Assembly (NCBI RefSeq): GCF_013371495.1
Contig: NZ_JABWTA010000001.1
Coordinates: 2,144,693 to 2,208,692, forward strand
From: Altererythrobacter lutimaris
GTDB taxonomy: Bacteria > Pseudomonadota > Alphaproteobacteria > Sphingomonadales > Sphingomonadaceae
DNA: 64,000 bases
Direction of reading: 5' to 3'
Shown here: positions 44,208 to 52,968 of the stretch, piece by piece
Layout of the letters: each line of letters opens with the position of its first letter
Position numbering within the stretch: position 1 is the first letter of the stretch
Made by a program: the position numbers and the translations under genes
The notes under the pieces: model-generated
What the model saw: the letters and a program-made list of their open reading frames with translations, nothing else
Database searches by the model: none
Told to the model about the DNA's origin: nothing

Positions 44208-45473
44208 ATGGCTGTTCTGCCTTTTCGTCCTACGCCCTTCTTTGCCAACAAGAACAGGGCATTCTGGAACCTCCAGCTTGCAGGCTGGGGCGGGGCCTTT
44301 CTGCTGCGCGCGAGCGCTGCGATTGCCAATAGCCAGCCGCTCGACCTGCTCGCTGTCATCCTTGTGACCACCATCACAGGCTTTTCCATCACACTGGTGC
44401 TGTCTGTCATCTATCGCCAACTGTTCGGCCGCCAGCCGTTTGTGACCTGGAGCATGACAATGATCGTGCTGGTGCTGGCCGTGATTGTCCACGCGTCGAT
44501 CGATGCATGGGTGCAAGGCATTTACTACGCCGGAGCCAGCGAGACGACATTCGCGCAGCGCTTCATCGGTCTCAGCTATATCCCGGCGACACTGCTGGTG
44601 GGCTGGAGCGCGCTCTATTACGCGATCAATTTCTTCCTAACGGTTGAAGAGCAGGCAGACCGTTTGGAGCGTTTGGAAGCGCAAGCAACCAGCGCGCAGC
44701 TCGCTATGTTGCGCTATCAGCTCAATCCGCATTTCCTTTTCAATACGCTGAATTCCATCAGCACATTGGTGCTGCTCAAACAGACCGAGCCTGCGAATGC
44801 GATGCTCACGCGCCTCAGCGCATTTCTGCGCCACACGCTGATTACTGAGCCCGGCAGTCAGGTAACGCTGGAGCAGGAAGTCGAAACGCTGCAGCTCTAT
44901 CTCGGCATTGAGCGCATGCGGTTTGAAGAGCGGCTGCGCACGCATTTCGAGATTTCAGATGAAGCGATGCAGGCCCAGCTCCCATCCATGTTGCTGCAAC
45001 CGTTGATCGAGAATGCGATCAAATATGCAGTCAGCCCGCAAGAGGAAGGCGCACGCATTAGTCTGGTCGCAGAAGTCAGCGATGGCCGCTTGAAGATCAC
45101 GGTCGAAGACACCGGGCCTGGCATTTTTGGCACCGCAGGCTATGCAACCAGCCAAGGCGATTTGCTGTCCTATGCAGCGGCGCAATCCGATTCGACGGGC
45201 GTCGGCCTTGCCAACATCCGAAGTCGGCTCGCACAAGCCTATGGCGACAACCACCGCTTTGAGACCCGCACGGGCCAAGGCGGCGGATTTACCGTTTTGA
45301 TCGAAATCCCGTATGATGCGGAGATCAAGCAAGAGGCCGAACAGGCCCAAAACCCGAAGTCTGAACAGCCGGAGGCACTGCCCTCACCTGCAGATCAGGC
45401 CTCGGGCAAACCCTCAGAACCTGCCACCGCACCCCCGCTTCAGGCAGGTCGTCCGATTGGAAGTAACGCATGA
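44208..45473 (+). CDS. LytS/PF06580-type sensor histidine kinase
   Basis: A 421-aa membrane kinase with four hydrophobic segments in the first 150 residues and a short coiled coil. The His_kinase domain has RYQLNPHFLFNTLNSISTLV with the phospho-acceptor His in NPHF. The ATPase N-box is LLQPLIENAIKYAVSP and the G-boxes are VEDTGPGIFG and GVGLANIRSRLAQAYGDN. A Pro/Glu-rich tail of about 50 residues ends the protein. The stop overlaps the LytTR regulator start by 4 bp. The stimulus is unknown; no obvious sensory domain lies outside the membrane. Confidence 0.94.
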   Translation: MAVLPFRPTPFFANKNRAFWNLQLAGWGGAFLLRASAAIANSQPLDLLAVILVTTITGFSITLVLSVIYRQLFGRQPFVTWSMTMIVLVLAVIVHASIDAWVQGIYYAGASETTFAQRFIGLSYIPATLLVGWSALYYAINFFLTVEEQADRLERLEAQATSAQLAMLRYQLNPHFLFNTLNSISTLVLLKQTEPANAMLTRLSAFLRHTLITEPGSQVTLEQEVETLQLYLGIERMRFEERLRTHFEISDEAMQAQLPSMLLQPLIENAIKYAVSPQEEGARISLVAEVSDGRLKITVEDTGPGIFGTAGYATSQGDLLSYAAAQSDSTGVGLANIRSRLAQAYGDNHRFETRTGQGGGFTVLIEIPYDAEIKQEAEQAQNPKSEQPEALPSPADQASGKPSEPATAPPLQAGRPIGSNA

Positions 45474-46261
45474 CTATTCGCACAATCATCGTCGATGACG
45501 AGAAACTCGCAATCCAAGGCCTACAGCTGAGGCTTGAAGCATTTGATGATGTCGAGATCATCGACACCTGCTCGAACGGGCGCGAGGCGATCCGCAAGAT
45601 CAAGACCGAGAAGCCGGATCTGGTTTTCCTCGATATCCAGATGCCAGGCTTTGACGGGTTCTCCGTTGTAAAAGGCGTGATGGAGATCGAGCCGCCGCTG
45701 TTCGTGTTTGTTACTGCCTTTGAGGAGCATGCCATCCGCGCGTTTGAAGCGAATGCCGTGAACTATCTGATGAAGCCGGTCGATGAAGACAAGCTTGCCG
45801 ATACAGTGGCGCGCGTACGCCAGCGGATCTCAGAAAAGAAAAGCGCGGAAGAAGCAGACAAGCTCAAAAACGTGCTTGCTGAAGTTGCTCCCGATGCCGT
45901 TGAAGGGATGGGCGAAAGCGAACCGACAGAACGATTTGAAAAGCTCATCAATGTGAAAGATCGCGGCCAGATTTTCCGGGTCGAAGTCGATTCGATCGAA
46001 CACATTGAGGCAGCGGGCGACTACATGTGCATCTATACCGGCGACAATTCACTGATCCTGCGCGAGACGATGAAAGATCTGGAACGACGGCTCGATCCGC
46101 GCACATTCCAACGTGTGCACCGCTCGACGATTGTGAACCTCAATCAGGTCCGTCAGGTCAAGCCGCATACCAATGGCGAATGCTTCCTCGTCCTCGATTC
46201 AGGTGCTGAGGTGAAGGTCTCGCGGAGCTACCGCGATGTTGTGGCGAGGTTCGTGCATTAG
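45470..46261 (+). CDS. LytTR-family response regulator
   Basis: A 263-aa regulator. The receiver has TIIVDDEKLAIQGLQLRL, phospho-acceptor Asp in LVFLDIQMPGFDGF, and Lys in NYLMKPVDEDKL. After a charged coiled linker (about 115-165) comes a LytTR DNA-binding domain (EHIEAAGDYMCIYTGDNSLI; FQRVHRSTIVNLNQVRQVKP). It is the partner of the kinase encoded just before it. Candidate targets in the window are not visible; LytTR sites are short direct repeats that I could not assign. Confidence 0.95.
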   Translation: MTIRTIIVDDEKLAIQGLQLRLEAFDDVEIIDTCSNGREAIRKIKTEKPDLVFLDIQMPGFDGFSVVKGVMEIEPPLFVFVTAFEEHAIRAFEANAVNYLMKPVDEDKLADTVARVRQRISEKKSAEEADKLKNVLAEVAPDAVEGMGESEPTERFEKLINVKDRGQIFRVEVDSIEHIEAAGDYMCIYTGDNSLILRETMKDLERRLDPRTFQRVHRSTIVNLNQVRQVKPHTNGECFLVLDSGAEVKVSRSYRDVVARFVH

Positions 46262-46343
46262 TTTGTTACGTGACCAAGCCAACCGCGCTATCGCATGCGC
46301 GGATCCGCTTGAGGTCGCGCAGAAAAACGGCCACACAGCGCCA

Positions 46344-47207
46344 ATGTCTCAATTTCAACTCGATGGTTTCGATCTCGATACATTTGTCCGCGACACTCTG
46401 GCTGAAGACCTAGGCGAAGGGCTTCCCGGCGGCGGCCATGACGTCACTTCGGAAAGCGTGATCCCGACCGATGCACGCTTTTCAGGCGTGATGGACAACC
46501 GCGATGCGATTATCGTCGCGGGGCTCCCCATAGCAGAAGCCTTCTTTCGTGCGCTCGAACCGGATATGGAGATCGAGCTGCTGGTGGATGACGGCGACGC
46601 GGTGGAGCCTGGCACAGACTTGATGCGCCTATCCGGCAATGCCCGCGCCATGCTGACCGCTGAGCGAAGCGCGTTAAACACTGTCCAGCATCTCTCCGGC
46701 ATAGCCACCATGGTGCGCGAATATGTGCGCACCATGGGAAATCCCGATTGCACGCTGCTCGACACGCGCAAGACTATTCCCGGCCTCCGCCATCTCGAGA
46801 AATACGCAGTGCGCATGGGCGGCGGTAGCAATCACCGCATGGGCCTGTGGGATGCAGCGATGATCAAGGACAACCACGTGCTTGTCGCTGGCAATGTCGG
46901 CGAAGCCGTGCGCCGCGCAGTTGCCGCAGGGGTCCAGGAAATCATCTGCGAGGTTGACCGGATCGACCAGATCGAGCCTGCCTTGAACGCGGGCGCAACT
47001 CGTTTGCTGCTCGACAATATGGAACCGGACAGGCTGCGCGAAGCAGTTGCGCTCGTGGCAGGGCGCGTTCCGACGGAGGCGAGCGGCGGGATCAATCTCG
47101 ACACGATCAAGGCCAAGGCAGCGACCGGCGTGAACTATGTCTCTGTGGGGCGGCTGACGCAGAGCGCGCCCGCAGCAGATATTGGGCTGGACTTTACGCC
47201 GTTGTGA
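46344..47207 (+). CDS. nadC: nicotinate-nucleotide pyrophosphorylase (carboxylating)
   Basis: A 287-aa QPRTase, converting quinolinate and PRPP to nicotinate mononucleotide in NAD synthesis. Diagnostic stretches are LAEDLGEGLPGGGHDVTSES, LTAERSALNTVQHLSGIAT, TLLDTRKTIPGLRHLEKYAV, GGGSNHRMGLWDAAMIKDNH and EASGGINLDTIKAKAATGVN. The frame opens at 46236, but the ATG at 46344 (MSQFQLDGF) gives the family length. nadA and nadB are not in the window. The stop overlaps the RNase T2 start by 1 bp. Confidence 0.97.
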   Translation: MSQFQLDGFDLDTFVRDTLAEDLGEGLPGGGHDVTSESVIPTDARFSGVMDNRDAIIVAGLPIAEAFFRALEPDMEIELLVDDGDAVEPGTDLMRLSGNARAMLTAERSALNTVQHLSGIATMVREYVRTMGNPDCTLLDTRKTIPGLRHLEKYAVRMGGGSNHRMGLWDAAMIKDNHVLVAGNVGEAVRRAVAAGVQEIICEVDRIDQIEPALNAGATRLLLDNMEPDRLREAVALVAGRVPTEASGGINLDTIKAKAATGVNYVSVGRLTQSAPAADIGLDFTPL

Positions 47208-47908
47208 TGCGGTCGCTCGCAATAGGGCTAGTCGCATTAGCGCTGCCGGCAACGGCACACGCGCAGGCCTATCAATGCCGCGTTCCATCAACGATAAGCG
47301 TTCCCGAAACGCGCAGCGATGGTCCTACCCGGCAAATGCCGATCACCGGATACACGCTCGCAATGAGCTGGAGTCCGGAATTCTGCAAACCGCGCGAAGA
47401 CAGCCGCGCACACCGCATTCAGTGCTCGGGCGATAATGGCCGCTTTGGGCTGGTCGTTCACGGCCTTTGGCCCGATGCCGCGCGGAGCTGGCCGCAATAT
47501 TGCCCTGCGACGCGCAAGATCACTCCGGCAGAAGCGCGCCGCAATCTCTGCATGATGCCTTCGACGCGGCTCTTGAGCCATCAATGGAACAAGCATGGCA
47601 GCTGTATGGCTCGCCGTCCGGAAAGCTATTTCAGGATCACCCGCATTCTTTGGAATAGCCTACGCAAGCCCGATTATGATTACATCTCACGGCAGGAAGA
47701 CCTCACCGCAGGCGACATCCGCCGTGCCTTTGCCGATGCCAATGGGCGGCATGTCCAGCCTGCCCATGTCGGCGTGAAATTGAACAGCCGCGGCTGGCTG
47801 GAGGAAATCCGGCTATGCTATGGCAAGGACTTCATGCCGACCCGCTGTAAATCGCGAACCTGGGGCGCGAAGGATGAGGAACCTGCAAAGATCTGGCGCG
47901 GGCTGTAA
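47207..47908 (+). CDS. ribonuclease T2 family protein, secreted
   Basis: A 233-aa exported RNase T2. The signal peptide ends at ATAHA, and the two catalytic segments are present: CAS-I LVVHGLWPDAARSWPQYC and CAS-II LLSHQWNKHGSCMA, each with the catalytic His. T2 enzymes cut single-stranded RNA through a 2',3'-cyclic phosphate and act in the periplasm or outside. Six or more Cys are placed for disulfides. The ATG at 47207 overlaps the nadC stop (TGATG). Confidence 0.93.
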   Translation: MRSLAIGLVALALPATAHAQAYQCRVPSTISVPETRSDGPTRQMPITGYTLAMSWSPEFCKPREDSRAHRIQCSGDNGRFGLVVHGLWPDAARSWPQYCPATRKITPAEARRNLCMMPSTRLLSHQWNKHGSCMARRPESYFRITRILWNSLRKPDYDYISRQEDLTAGDIRRAFADANGRHVQPAHVGVKLNSRGWLEEIRLCYGKDFMPTRCKSRTWGAKDEEPAKIWRGL

Positions 47909-47947
47909 CTTCCAGCGAAAACGCTACTGAATAGCCCGCTGCAGCAC

Positions 47948-47965
47948 TTTCCAACAAAGTTGACA
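47948..47965 (+). repeat. 18-bp direct repeat, copy 1
   Basis: TTTCCAACAAAGTTGACA, identical to 48030-48047. It is followed directly by a second AAAGTTGACA unit and the palindrome GTTGACACCTGTCAAC at 47968-47983. Confidence 0.8.
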
Positions 47966-48029
47966 AAGTTGACACCTGTCAACCGGGCCGAATTCGCCTC
48001 AACCCCGCAGAATTCTGCCGTTGTTGGCG

Positions 48030-48047
48030 TTTCCAACAAAGTTGACA
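48030..48047 (+). repeat. 18-bp direct repeat, copy 2
   Basis: TTTCCAACAAAGTTGACA, identical to copy 1, 82 bp later. Its CCAACAA also pairs with TTGTTGG at 48021-48027 as a small hairpin. Confidence 0.8.
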
Positions 48048-48275
48048 CTTTTCCTATTTTTACAAAACTCTTGGCGGTCTTCCGAGAGCGTTCTTGGCGT
48101 GCGCCCTTGCTTCACGCAAGGAGAGGTCGACGGTTTCAAAGAGCGCCTGCGCGTGTAACTCGAAGCGCGAAAGTAGGAAATGGAGGATCAGGCCGTTGCG
48201 CTTCTTTCATGCTGAACCCCTCGTCATTAGCTCAAGACAGGCAGGTTTCAGCAAATTTTGCTCGTTGAAGCTGTT

Positions 48276-48296
48276 ATCCTGAAACGAGTTCAGGAT
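48276..48296. repeat. ATCCTGAA / TTCAGGAT hairpin
   Basis: An 8-bp perfect stem with a 5-nt loop (ACGAG). This form of short hairpin is, from recall, common between genes in sphingomonads. It lies 38 bp past the tadA stop. Confidence 0.65.
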
Positions 48297-48333
48297 GACG
48301 GGCTATGGGAAGGAATACAGACGCTCTTCCGAG

Positions 48334-48789
48334 TTATCGCCTCCCCCTAAAGAACGCCCGCAGCATTTCCGCTGCCTCACTCTCGCCCATGCCTGAATAC
48401 ACCTCGGGCTTGTGCAGGCACTGCGGATGTTCGAAGATCCGCGCGCCGTGTTCCACCGCTCCGCCTTTGGGGTCAGAAGCCCCATAATACAGCCGCGCAA
48501 TCCGGGCATGTGAAATGGCGCCCGCACACATCGCGCAAGGCTCCAGCGTGACATAGAGATCGCAATCCGCCAGCCGGTCCTGTCCCAACTTCTCTGCCGC
48601 CGAGCGAAGCGCGCGAATCTCTGCGTGTCCTGTCGGGTCTGGAGGCGTTCTCGTGGCATTGCCAGCGCTCGCAATCAAAGCATCGCCTTGCATCACTGCA
48701 GCGCCTATTGGAACCTCGCCAGCAGCCTCAGCGGCACGCGCAGCATCAAGTGCCGCTTGCATTCCGTGCGGGATAGGCCATTTGCTCAT
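48334..48789 (-). CDS. tadA: tRNA-specific adenosine deaminase
   Basis: A 151-aa zinc deaminase converting A34 to inosine in tRNA-Arg(ACG). The zinc and catalytic motifs are complete: DPTGHAEIRALRSAAE (HAE) and YVTLEPCAMCAGAISHARI (PCxxC). The start at 48789 (MSKWPIPHG) gives the normal length. The open frame extends 71 codons further upstream without homology. It is divergent from rpmB. Confidence 0.95.
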   Translation of the reverse strand: MSKWPIPHGMQAALDAARAAEAAGEVPIGAAVMQGDALIASAGNATRTPPDPTGHAEIRALRSAAEKLGQDRLADCDLYVTLEPCAMCAGAISHARIARLYYGASDPKGGAVEHGARIFEHPQCLHKPEVYSGMGESEAAEMLRAFFRGRR

Positions 48790-48942
48790 ATGCCAAGCGC
48801 TAAACCGCGCCACAAACAAGCGCAACTTTTCTTGACGATTCGCATATCCCAAGCTAAGCGCGCGCCTTTCCGGGATAACCCGAGCAATTTTCGGCCTACG
48901 GCATGTCCGAGCGGCCCCATTGAGAACGAGTGAGACACTATC

Positions 48943-49230
48943 ATGTCGCGTATTTGCGAACTGACCGGCAAGGGCCGCCAGGTAGGCAACAATGTTAGCC
49001 ACGCCAACAACAAGACCAAGCGCGTTTTTCTGCCGAACCTGCAGAACGTCACGCTGCTGAGCGAGAAGCTCGACCGCAGTTTCAAGTTTCGTGTGTCAAC
49101 GCATGGCCTGCGCTCTGTCGAGCACAATGGCGGTCTCGATAACTGGCTGCTGAAGACTAAAGACGACAAGCTGTCTTCAAATGCGCTCAAGGTGAAGCGC
49201 GAGCTTAAGAAAGCTATCGCTGCTGCATAA
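48943..49230 (+). CDS. rpmB: 50S ribosomal protein L28
   Basis: A 95-aa L28 starting [20 protein letters not shown] and containing [14 protein letters not shown]. This is the alphaproteobacterial-length form with an extended C-terminal Lys/Ala helix. It is monocistronic, with its own intrinsic terminator downstream at 49271-49294. Confidence 0.98.
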   Translation: MSRICELTGKGRQVGNNVSHANNKTKRVFLPNLQNVTLLSEKLDRSFKFRVSTHGLRSVEHNGGLDNWLLKTKDDKLSSNALKVKRELKKAIAAA

Positions 49231-49270
49231 GCTTGGCGATCCTTCTGGATCATATTCAAAAAGCGAGAGG

Positions 49271-49294
49271 CGCTCGGACAACCGAGCGTTTTTT
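49271..49294 (+). terminator. intrinsic terminator of rpmB
   Basis: CGCTCGG / CCGAGCG, a 7-bp stem with a 4-nt loop, followed by TTTTTT at 49289-49294. It lies 40 bp past the rpmB stop. Confidence 0.9.
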
Positions 49295-49331
49295 GTTTTT
49301 GGGCCTTTCGTTTTTCCTGAGGTTCGAACTG

Positions 49332-50312
49332 TCAGTCTGATGGACGCCAAATCAGTCTGAGCAATAAGGTCTCTTGCAGGTTCGAGAAATTGTCATCGGC
49401 GATGACGTAAAGCTCTGCGCTGCCATCTTCGCTCGGAATGCTCGCAAGCCCTTCGAAGTTGGCGTCCAGACCGGGACCCGAGAAGCGCGCGATAATTTCT
49501 GCGCCCCAGACCTCGCCCTCTTCAATGGTAGAGGGGTCCGCGATTGCAAGCGCACTGCGAAAGCGGATCGGCCATTGCAGGCGGATATCGCGCAGCAGGA
49601 TCATCACGCGTCCGTCGGGCAACATGGCGGCATCGACCGGACTGAGTCCCTCCAGATCGGGAAAGCGGAAAGCGAGGGGCTCCTGCTCTTCGACAGGATC
49701 ACGCTCGAACAGGAGGCCCGCAGTGCCTGTGGCAAACCGGCCTTCTGGCGCTTCGGCAAGCACGAGAAAACGTCCATCGGGAAGGCGCTGCAAGACTTCG
49801 GGCCCGCCATTCATGGGCCAGTCCAGCATTTCTGGCGGGTCGCGCTCCGCAATCGTGCCATCGGGTGAGTGACGCTCTATAGTCTGCGTGTTCTCGTAAG
49901 ACGCCCAGAGCGCGTCCGTTTCAGGATCGCGCGTAAGGGCTTCTAGATCGACCAGTTCGCGCGGCAATTCACGTCGCTGGCCCAGATTGGGTTTGAGGAA
50001 GTCCATGACCGGCTTGCCGCCACCGCGTCCGGGTATCGGCAAGGTCAGCAAACGCGCCTTGTCGCTTCCTGCCAGTAGAGTGGTCTCATTAAGCGCCACA
50101 AGGCCGGAGTAGCCGCCAAAATGCGCGCTTTGGCTGGTCAGCTTCCATGCGGCATCGAATGTCAGACTGTCCGATGCGAAACTGCCGGTCGGCTCAATCC
50201 GCTTAATAATGAGCGGTGCGTCATAAATGATCGGCGGCGTAGGCGAACGCACCCAAGTACCTGGTGTGAGCGCTGCTACGACACACCCCAACAGGATCAG
50301 CCTGCGGATCAT
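49332..50312 (-). CDS. exported esterase-like / phytase-like (PF13449 type) protein
   Basis: A 326-aa beta-propeller-like protein with an N-terminal signal (MIRRLILLGCVVAALTPGTW). Blocks such as FGGYSGLVALNETTLLAGSD, LVDLEALTRDPETDALWASY and LDANFEGLASIPSEDGSAEL match the esterase-like-activity-of-phytase domain. The biochemical activity of most members is unproven. Its start lies 12 bp downstream of the stop of the M23 peptidase gene on the same strand, so they are likely cotranscribed. Confidence 0.8.
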   Translation of the reverse strand: MIRRLILLGCVVAALTPGTWVRSPTPPIIYDAPLIIKRIEPTGSFASDSLTFDAAWKLTSQSAHFGGYSGLVALNETTLLAGSDKARLLTLPIPGRGGGKPVMDFLKPNLGQRRELPRELVDLEALTRDPETDALWASYENTQTIERHSPDGTIAERDPPEMLDWPMNGGPEVLQRLPDGRFLVLAEAPEGRFATGTAGLLFERDPVEEQEPLAFRFPDLEGLSPVDAAMLPDGRVMILLRDIRLQWPIRFRSALAIADPSTIEEGEVWGAEIIARFSGPGLDANFEGLASIPSEDGSAELYVIADDNFSNLQETLLLRLIWRPSD

Positions 50313-50324
50313 CCTTGCGCTGGA

Positions 50325-51266
50325 TTAGTCTGCGTCGGGCAGGAAGAGCAGCGGGTCGAGCCGCGCATCGTTCCACTTGATGCCCCAATGCAGATGCGGC
50401 CCCGACGAGCGACCGGTTGAGCCGACCCTACCGATCAGCTGGCCTTGCTTCACAACATCGCCTTCTTTCACATTCAGGCTCTGTGCGTGGAGGAATGCCG
50501 AATTCAGGCCCATTCCATGATCGATGATCAGGAGATTGCCTTCAAGGCTGAAGCCGGTTGCCGCGAGCACGACAACGCCATCAGCTGGCGCCACAAATGG
50601 CGTCCCGGCACCCGGCGCAATATCTAAACCCGAATGGTAGCTCCCCGGCTCACCGCGATAGATGCGCTGTGAGCCGAACAGGCCAGAGATGCGGCCTTTG
50701 ACCGGCCAGACGAAGTCCTGTTGCCAGCCCTTGGCTCCGGTCTCTTTCTCGCGCGCGGCTTTGATTGCGAGCCATTCAGGCTCGCGCTTCTTCCACCACT
50801 CTTCGCTGCTGCGGCCTGTGCCTTTCGCGACATTGACCCGCTCGATCTTCCATGCGCGAGGAGAGATTGCCAATCGCTGCTCAACAACGCTGCCATCAGC
50901 CATTGTGGCTTTCAGAACGGCTTCATCGCCTGCGTCTCTGTCGAAAGCTGCGAAAAAATCACCGTAGCGGCCGATCTTCAGATTGGTGCCGCCAAGCTGC
51001 GCTGAGACTGCACCGGCGGGCGCAACACCCTTAATCCAACCTCCTTGCGTGAGCTCGCCTTCGAATGTGAAACTTGCAGGCACGTCGCGATCCTCTTGCG
51101 CCGGCGCTGAAGGAGTGGCTGGCTCTTCTGCCAAGCCTTCCGCCAGCGTACCGTCTGAAGGCGTTTCTTCGGCCGGCGAAGTCCTAGCGTCACTCTGCGC
51201 AACACAGCCAGCGATGGCCAATGTTGTAATCAGCCCAAGTCCCGTCCTGCCCAGCCGGCGAATCAT
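50325..51266 (-). CDS. M23-family metallopeptidase (LytM domain), lipoprotein
   Basis: A 313-aa protein with a lipoprotein signal (TTLAIAGC). An acidic linker and an immunoglobulin-like middle part (about 65-150) precede the LytM domain. This has YHSGLDIAPGAGTPFVAPAD, IIDHGMGLNSAFLHAQSLNV and SSGPHLHWGIKWNDARLDP, which hold the zinc ligands H..D, HxH. It may cut peptidoglycan cross-links or activate amidases. The ATG at 51266 overlaps the DUF2093 stop by 4 bp. The longer open frame upstream is rejected. Confidence 0.92.
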   Translation of the reverse strand: MIRRLGRTGLGLITTLAIAGCVAQSDARTSPAEETPSDGTLAEGLAEEPATPSAPAQEDRDVPASFTFEGELTQGGWIKGVAPAGAVSAQLGGTNLKIGRYGDFFAAFDRDAGDEAVLKATMADGSVVEQRLAISPRAWKIERVNVAKGTGRSSEEWWKKREPEWLAIKAAREKETGAKGWQQDFVWPVKGRISGLFGSQRIYRGEPGSYHSGLDIAPGAGTPFVAPADGVVVLAATGFSLEGNLLIIDHGMGLNSAFLHAQSLNVKEGDVVKQGQLIGRVGSTGRSSGPHLHWGIKWNDARLDPLLFLPDAD

Positions 51267-51466
51267 GCCTTGCCGGTGAGGCGCTGTGTGGCGGCTTCGC
51301 AGGAAACATAGGCTTCCTGATGTTCCGCACTCCAATAGCGCAGCTCTTCCAGAGGAATCGCTTCGCCTGTTACTGCGCAGAATACATGCTGGCCGGGCTG
51401 CAGCACCCGGAATCCATTGGGGCCGTAGAGGAGCTTGGCTCCTTTGTCGCTTGAAGACATCAACAT
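51263..51466 (-). CDS. DUF2093 protein
   Basis: A 67-aa protein matching DUF2093: LLYGPNGFRVLQPGQHVFCA followed by VTGEAIPLEELRYWSAEHQE. The family is small, alphaproteobacterial and uncharacterised; it often lies next to xseA, as here (35 bp after xseA). Its stop overlaps the M23 start. Start may be ATG 51466 or ATG 51460. Confidence 0.9.
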   Translation of the reverse strand: MLMSSSDKGAKLLYGPNGFRVLQPGQHVFCAVTGEAIPLEELRYWSAEHQEAYVSCEAATQRLTGKA

Positions 51467-51501
51467 CCCGCTCCCATAGCAAGCTCGACCTTGTGGGACA
51501 A

Positions 51502-52968
51502 TTAACCGAACAAATCCTCTTGCGCGTCCGATGTTCCACCAGCCCTCGGTTTGGCCGGTTTGCGTCGCGCTTGAGCTGGCGCGTCACCGGTGCTCACATC
51601 CAGCACGCCGTCGGCGAACTGTAGGCTGAGCGCCGCTTCCTTCTCCGCCATAACCTTGCGGGTGAGCGCTTGGCCTGAACCATCGCGGACGATCGCATAG
51701 CCGCGCTTCAAAGGCTCCTCCGGATGGAACTGGCTCGCCAGCCGCCAGAGGCTGTCCAGCTGCGCCTTGCGCTGCGCCAGAGGGCGCTCGACTAGTGCGG
51801 GAACCAGCCTGGCGCGGGCCAGCCTGCGCTCGCCGTCCTGCACACTGCGTTTCAGCAGCGAAGGCGAAAGCCGCGCCGCCGCGCCCGCCAAGCGCTCGCG
51901 CCCTTGCGCAGCTCTGTCGCGCAAGCCGCGCCGCAAACGTTCCGACAGATCGTCGAGCTTCTGCGCCTGAGCCTGCAAGAGTTGCTCGGGCTTGGGCAGT
52001 CGCCGCGCGCGCGCTTCCAAACGCTCGCGGCCCAGCTCGACCGGGCGATAGACCGCGCGGCGCTGGCGAATGGCAAGATCGCCCAGCGTTGCCGCAAGAT
52101 CCGCGCGTACCGGCACCGCCATTTCCGCCGCTGCGGTCGGCGTGGGTGCGCGCTGGTCCGCAGCATAGTCAGCCAGAGTCGTGTCGGTCTCATGCCCTAC
52201 TGCCGAGATCACGGGGATCGAACATTCCGCGATCGCCCGCACGACGATCTCTTCATTGAAGCTCCAAAGGTCTTCAATCGAGCCGCCCCCGCGCGCGACG
52301 ATCACGAGGTCGGGCCGTGGCACAGGACCGGAGCCGTCTAGCGCGCTGAAACCGCGCACCGCGCTCGCAACCTGTTCTGCAGCGCCCTGCCCCTGGACCA
52401 GCACCGGCCACACGAGCACGTGCGAAGGAAACCGGTCCGCCAGACGGTGCAAGATATCGCGAATGACCGAGCCGGTGGGTGACGTCACAACGCCGATGGT
52501 CTTGGGCAAAAATGGCAGCGGCTGCTTGCGCTCCCTCGCGAACAGCCCTTCGGCTTCGAGCTTCGCGCGCGTCTTTTCCAGCAGCGCGAGCAGAGCGCCC
52601 TCGCCTGCGATCTCAAGGCTTTCCATGACGATCTGGTATTTGGAGCGGCCCGCATAGGTCGTCAGCTTGCCCGTCGCGATAACTTCCAGACCATCCTCTG
52701 GCATGAAAGCGAGGCGTGCAGCACTGCCGCGCCACATGACGCCGTCAAGCACGGCTTTCTCATCTTTGAGCGCGCAATAGAGATGACCAGAGGCCGCGCG
52801 TTTCACACCCGACAACTCGCCGCGCAGGCGGACATAACCGAACTGATCCTCGACCGTGCGCTTCAGCCGCGAAGAAATCTCGGTGATCGACATCGGCTCG
52901 TGATTGTCGCCCTGCCGCTCACGCGCTACCAGCCGTCCGTCTTCATTTTGGGAATAGGGATCGGCCAT
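51502..52968 (-). CDS. xseA: exodeoxyribonuclease VII large subunit
   Basis: A 488-aa XseA. The N-terminal OB-fold shows [20 protein letters not shown], and the catalytic part shows [40 protein letters not shown] and [20 protein letters not shown]. The coiled-coil region (about 290-420) and a C-terminal tail follow. With XseB it degrades single-stranded DNA. The start at 52968 ([11 protein letters not shown]) overlaps the purD start codon on the opposite strand by 2 bp. The small subunit gene is not in the window. Confidence 0.97.
   Translation of the reverse strand: MADPYSQNEDGRLVARERQGDNHEPMSITEISSRLKRTVEDQFGYVRLRGELSGVKRAASGHLYCALKDEKAVLDGVMWRGSAARLAFMPEDGLEVIATGKLTTYAGRSKYQIVMESLEIAGEGALLALLEKTRAKLEAEGLFARERKQPLPFLPKTIGVVTSPTGSVIRDILHRLADRFPSHVLVWPVLVQGQGAAEQVASAVRGFSALDGSGPVPRPDLVIVARGGGSIEDLWSFNEEIVVRAIAECSIPVISAVGHETDTTLADYAADQRAPTPTAAAEMAVPVRADLAATLGDLAIRQRRAVYRPVELGRERLEARARRLPKPEQLLQAQAQKLDDLSERLRRGLRDRAAQGRERLAGAAARLSPSLLKRSVQDGERRLARARLVPALVERPLAQRKAQLDSLWRLASQFHPEEPLKRGYAIVRDGSGQALTRKVMAEKEAALSLQFADGVLDVSTGDAPAQARRKPAKPRAGGTSDAQEDLFG

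Larger units (their letters stand above)
47909..48333. other. 425-bp intergenic region rich in short repeats
   Basis: Between RNase T2 and tadA, which converge on it. It holds two copies of an 18-bp direct repeat (47948-47965, 48030-48047), a tandem and a palindrome around GTTGACA (47961-47983), and an ATCCTGAA/TTCAGGAT hairpin at 48276-48296. A 48-codon minus-strand open frame (48060-48206) has no good start and is not called a gene. The make-up looks like remnants of extragenic repeat elements. Confidence 0.6.

Noticed and set aside
48060..48206. 48-codon minus-strand open frame with a FELHAQALFETVDLSLRE-type peptide
   Set aside because: No credible start codon, and it lies among short repeats; it may be a decayed fragment, but I cannot support a gene.
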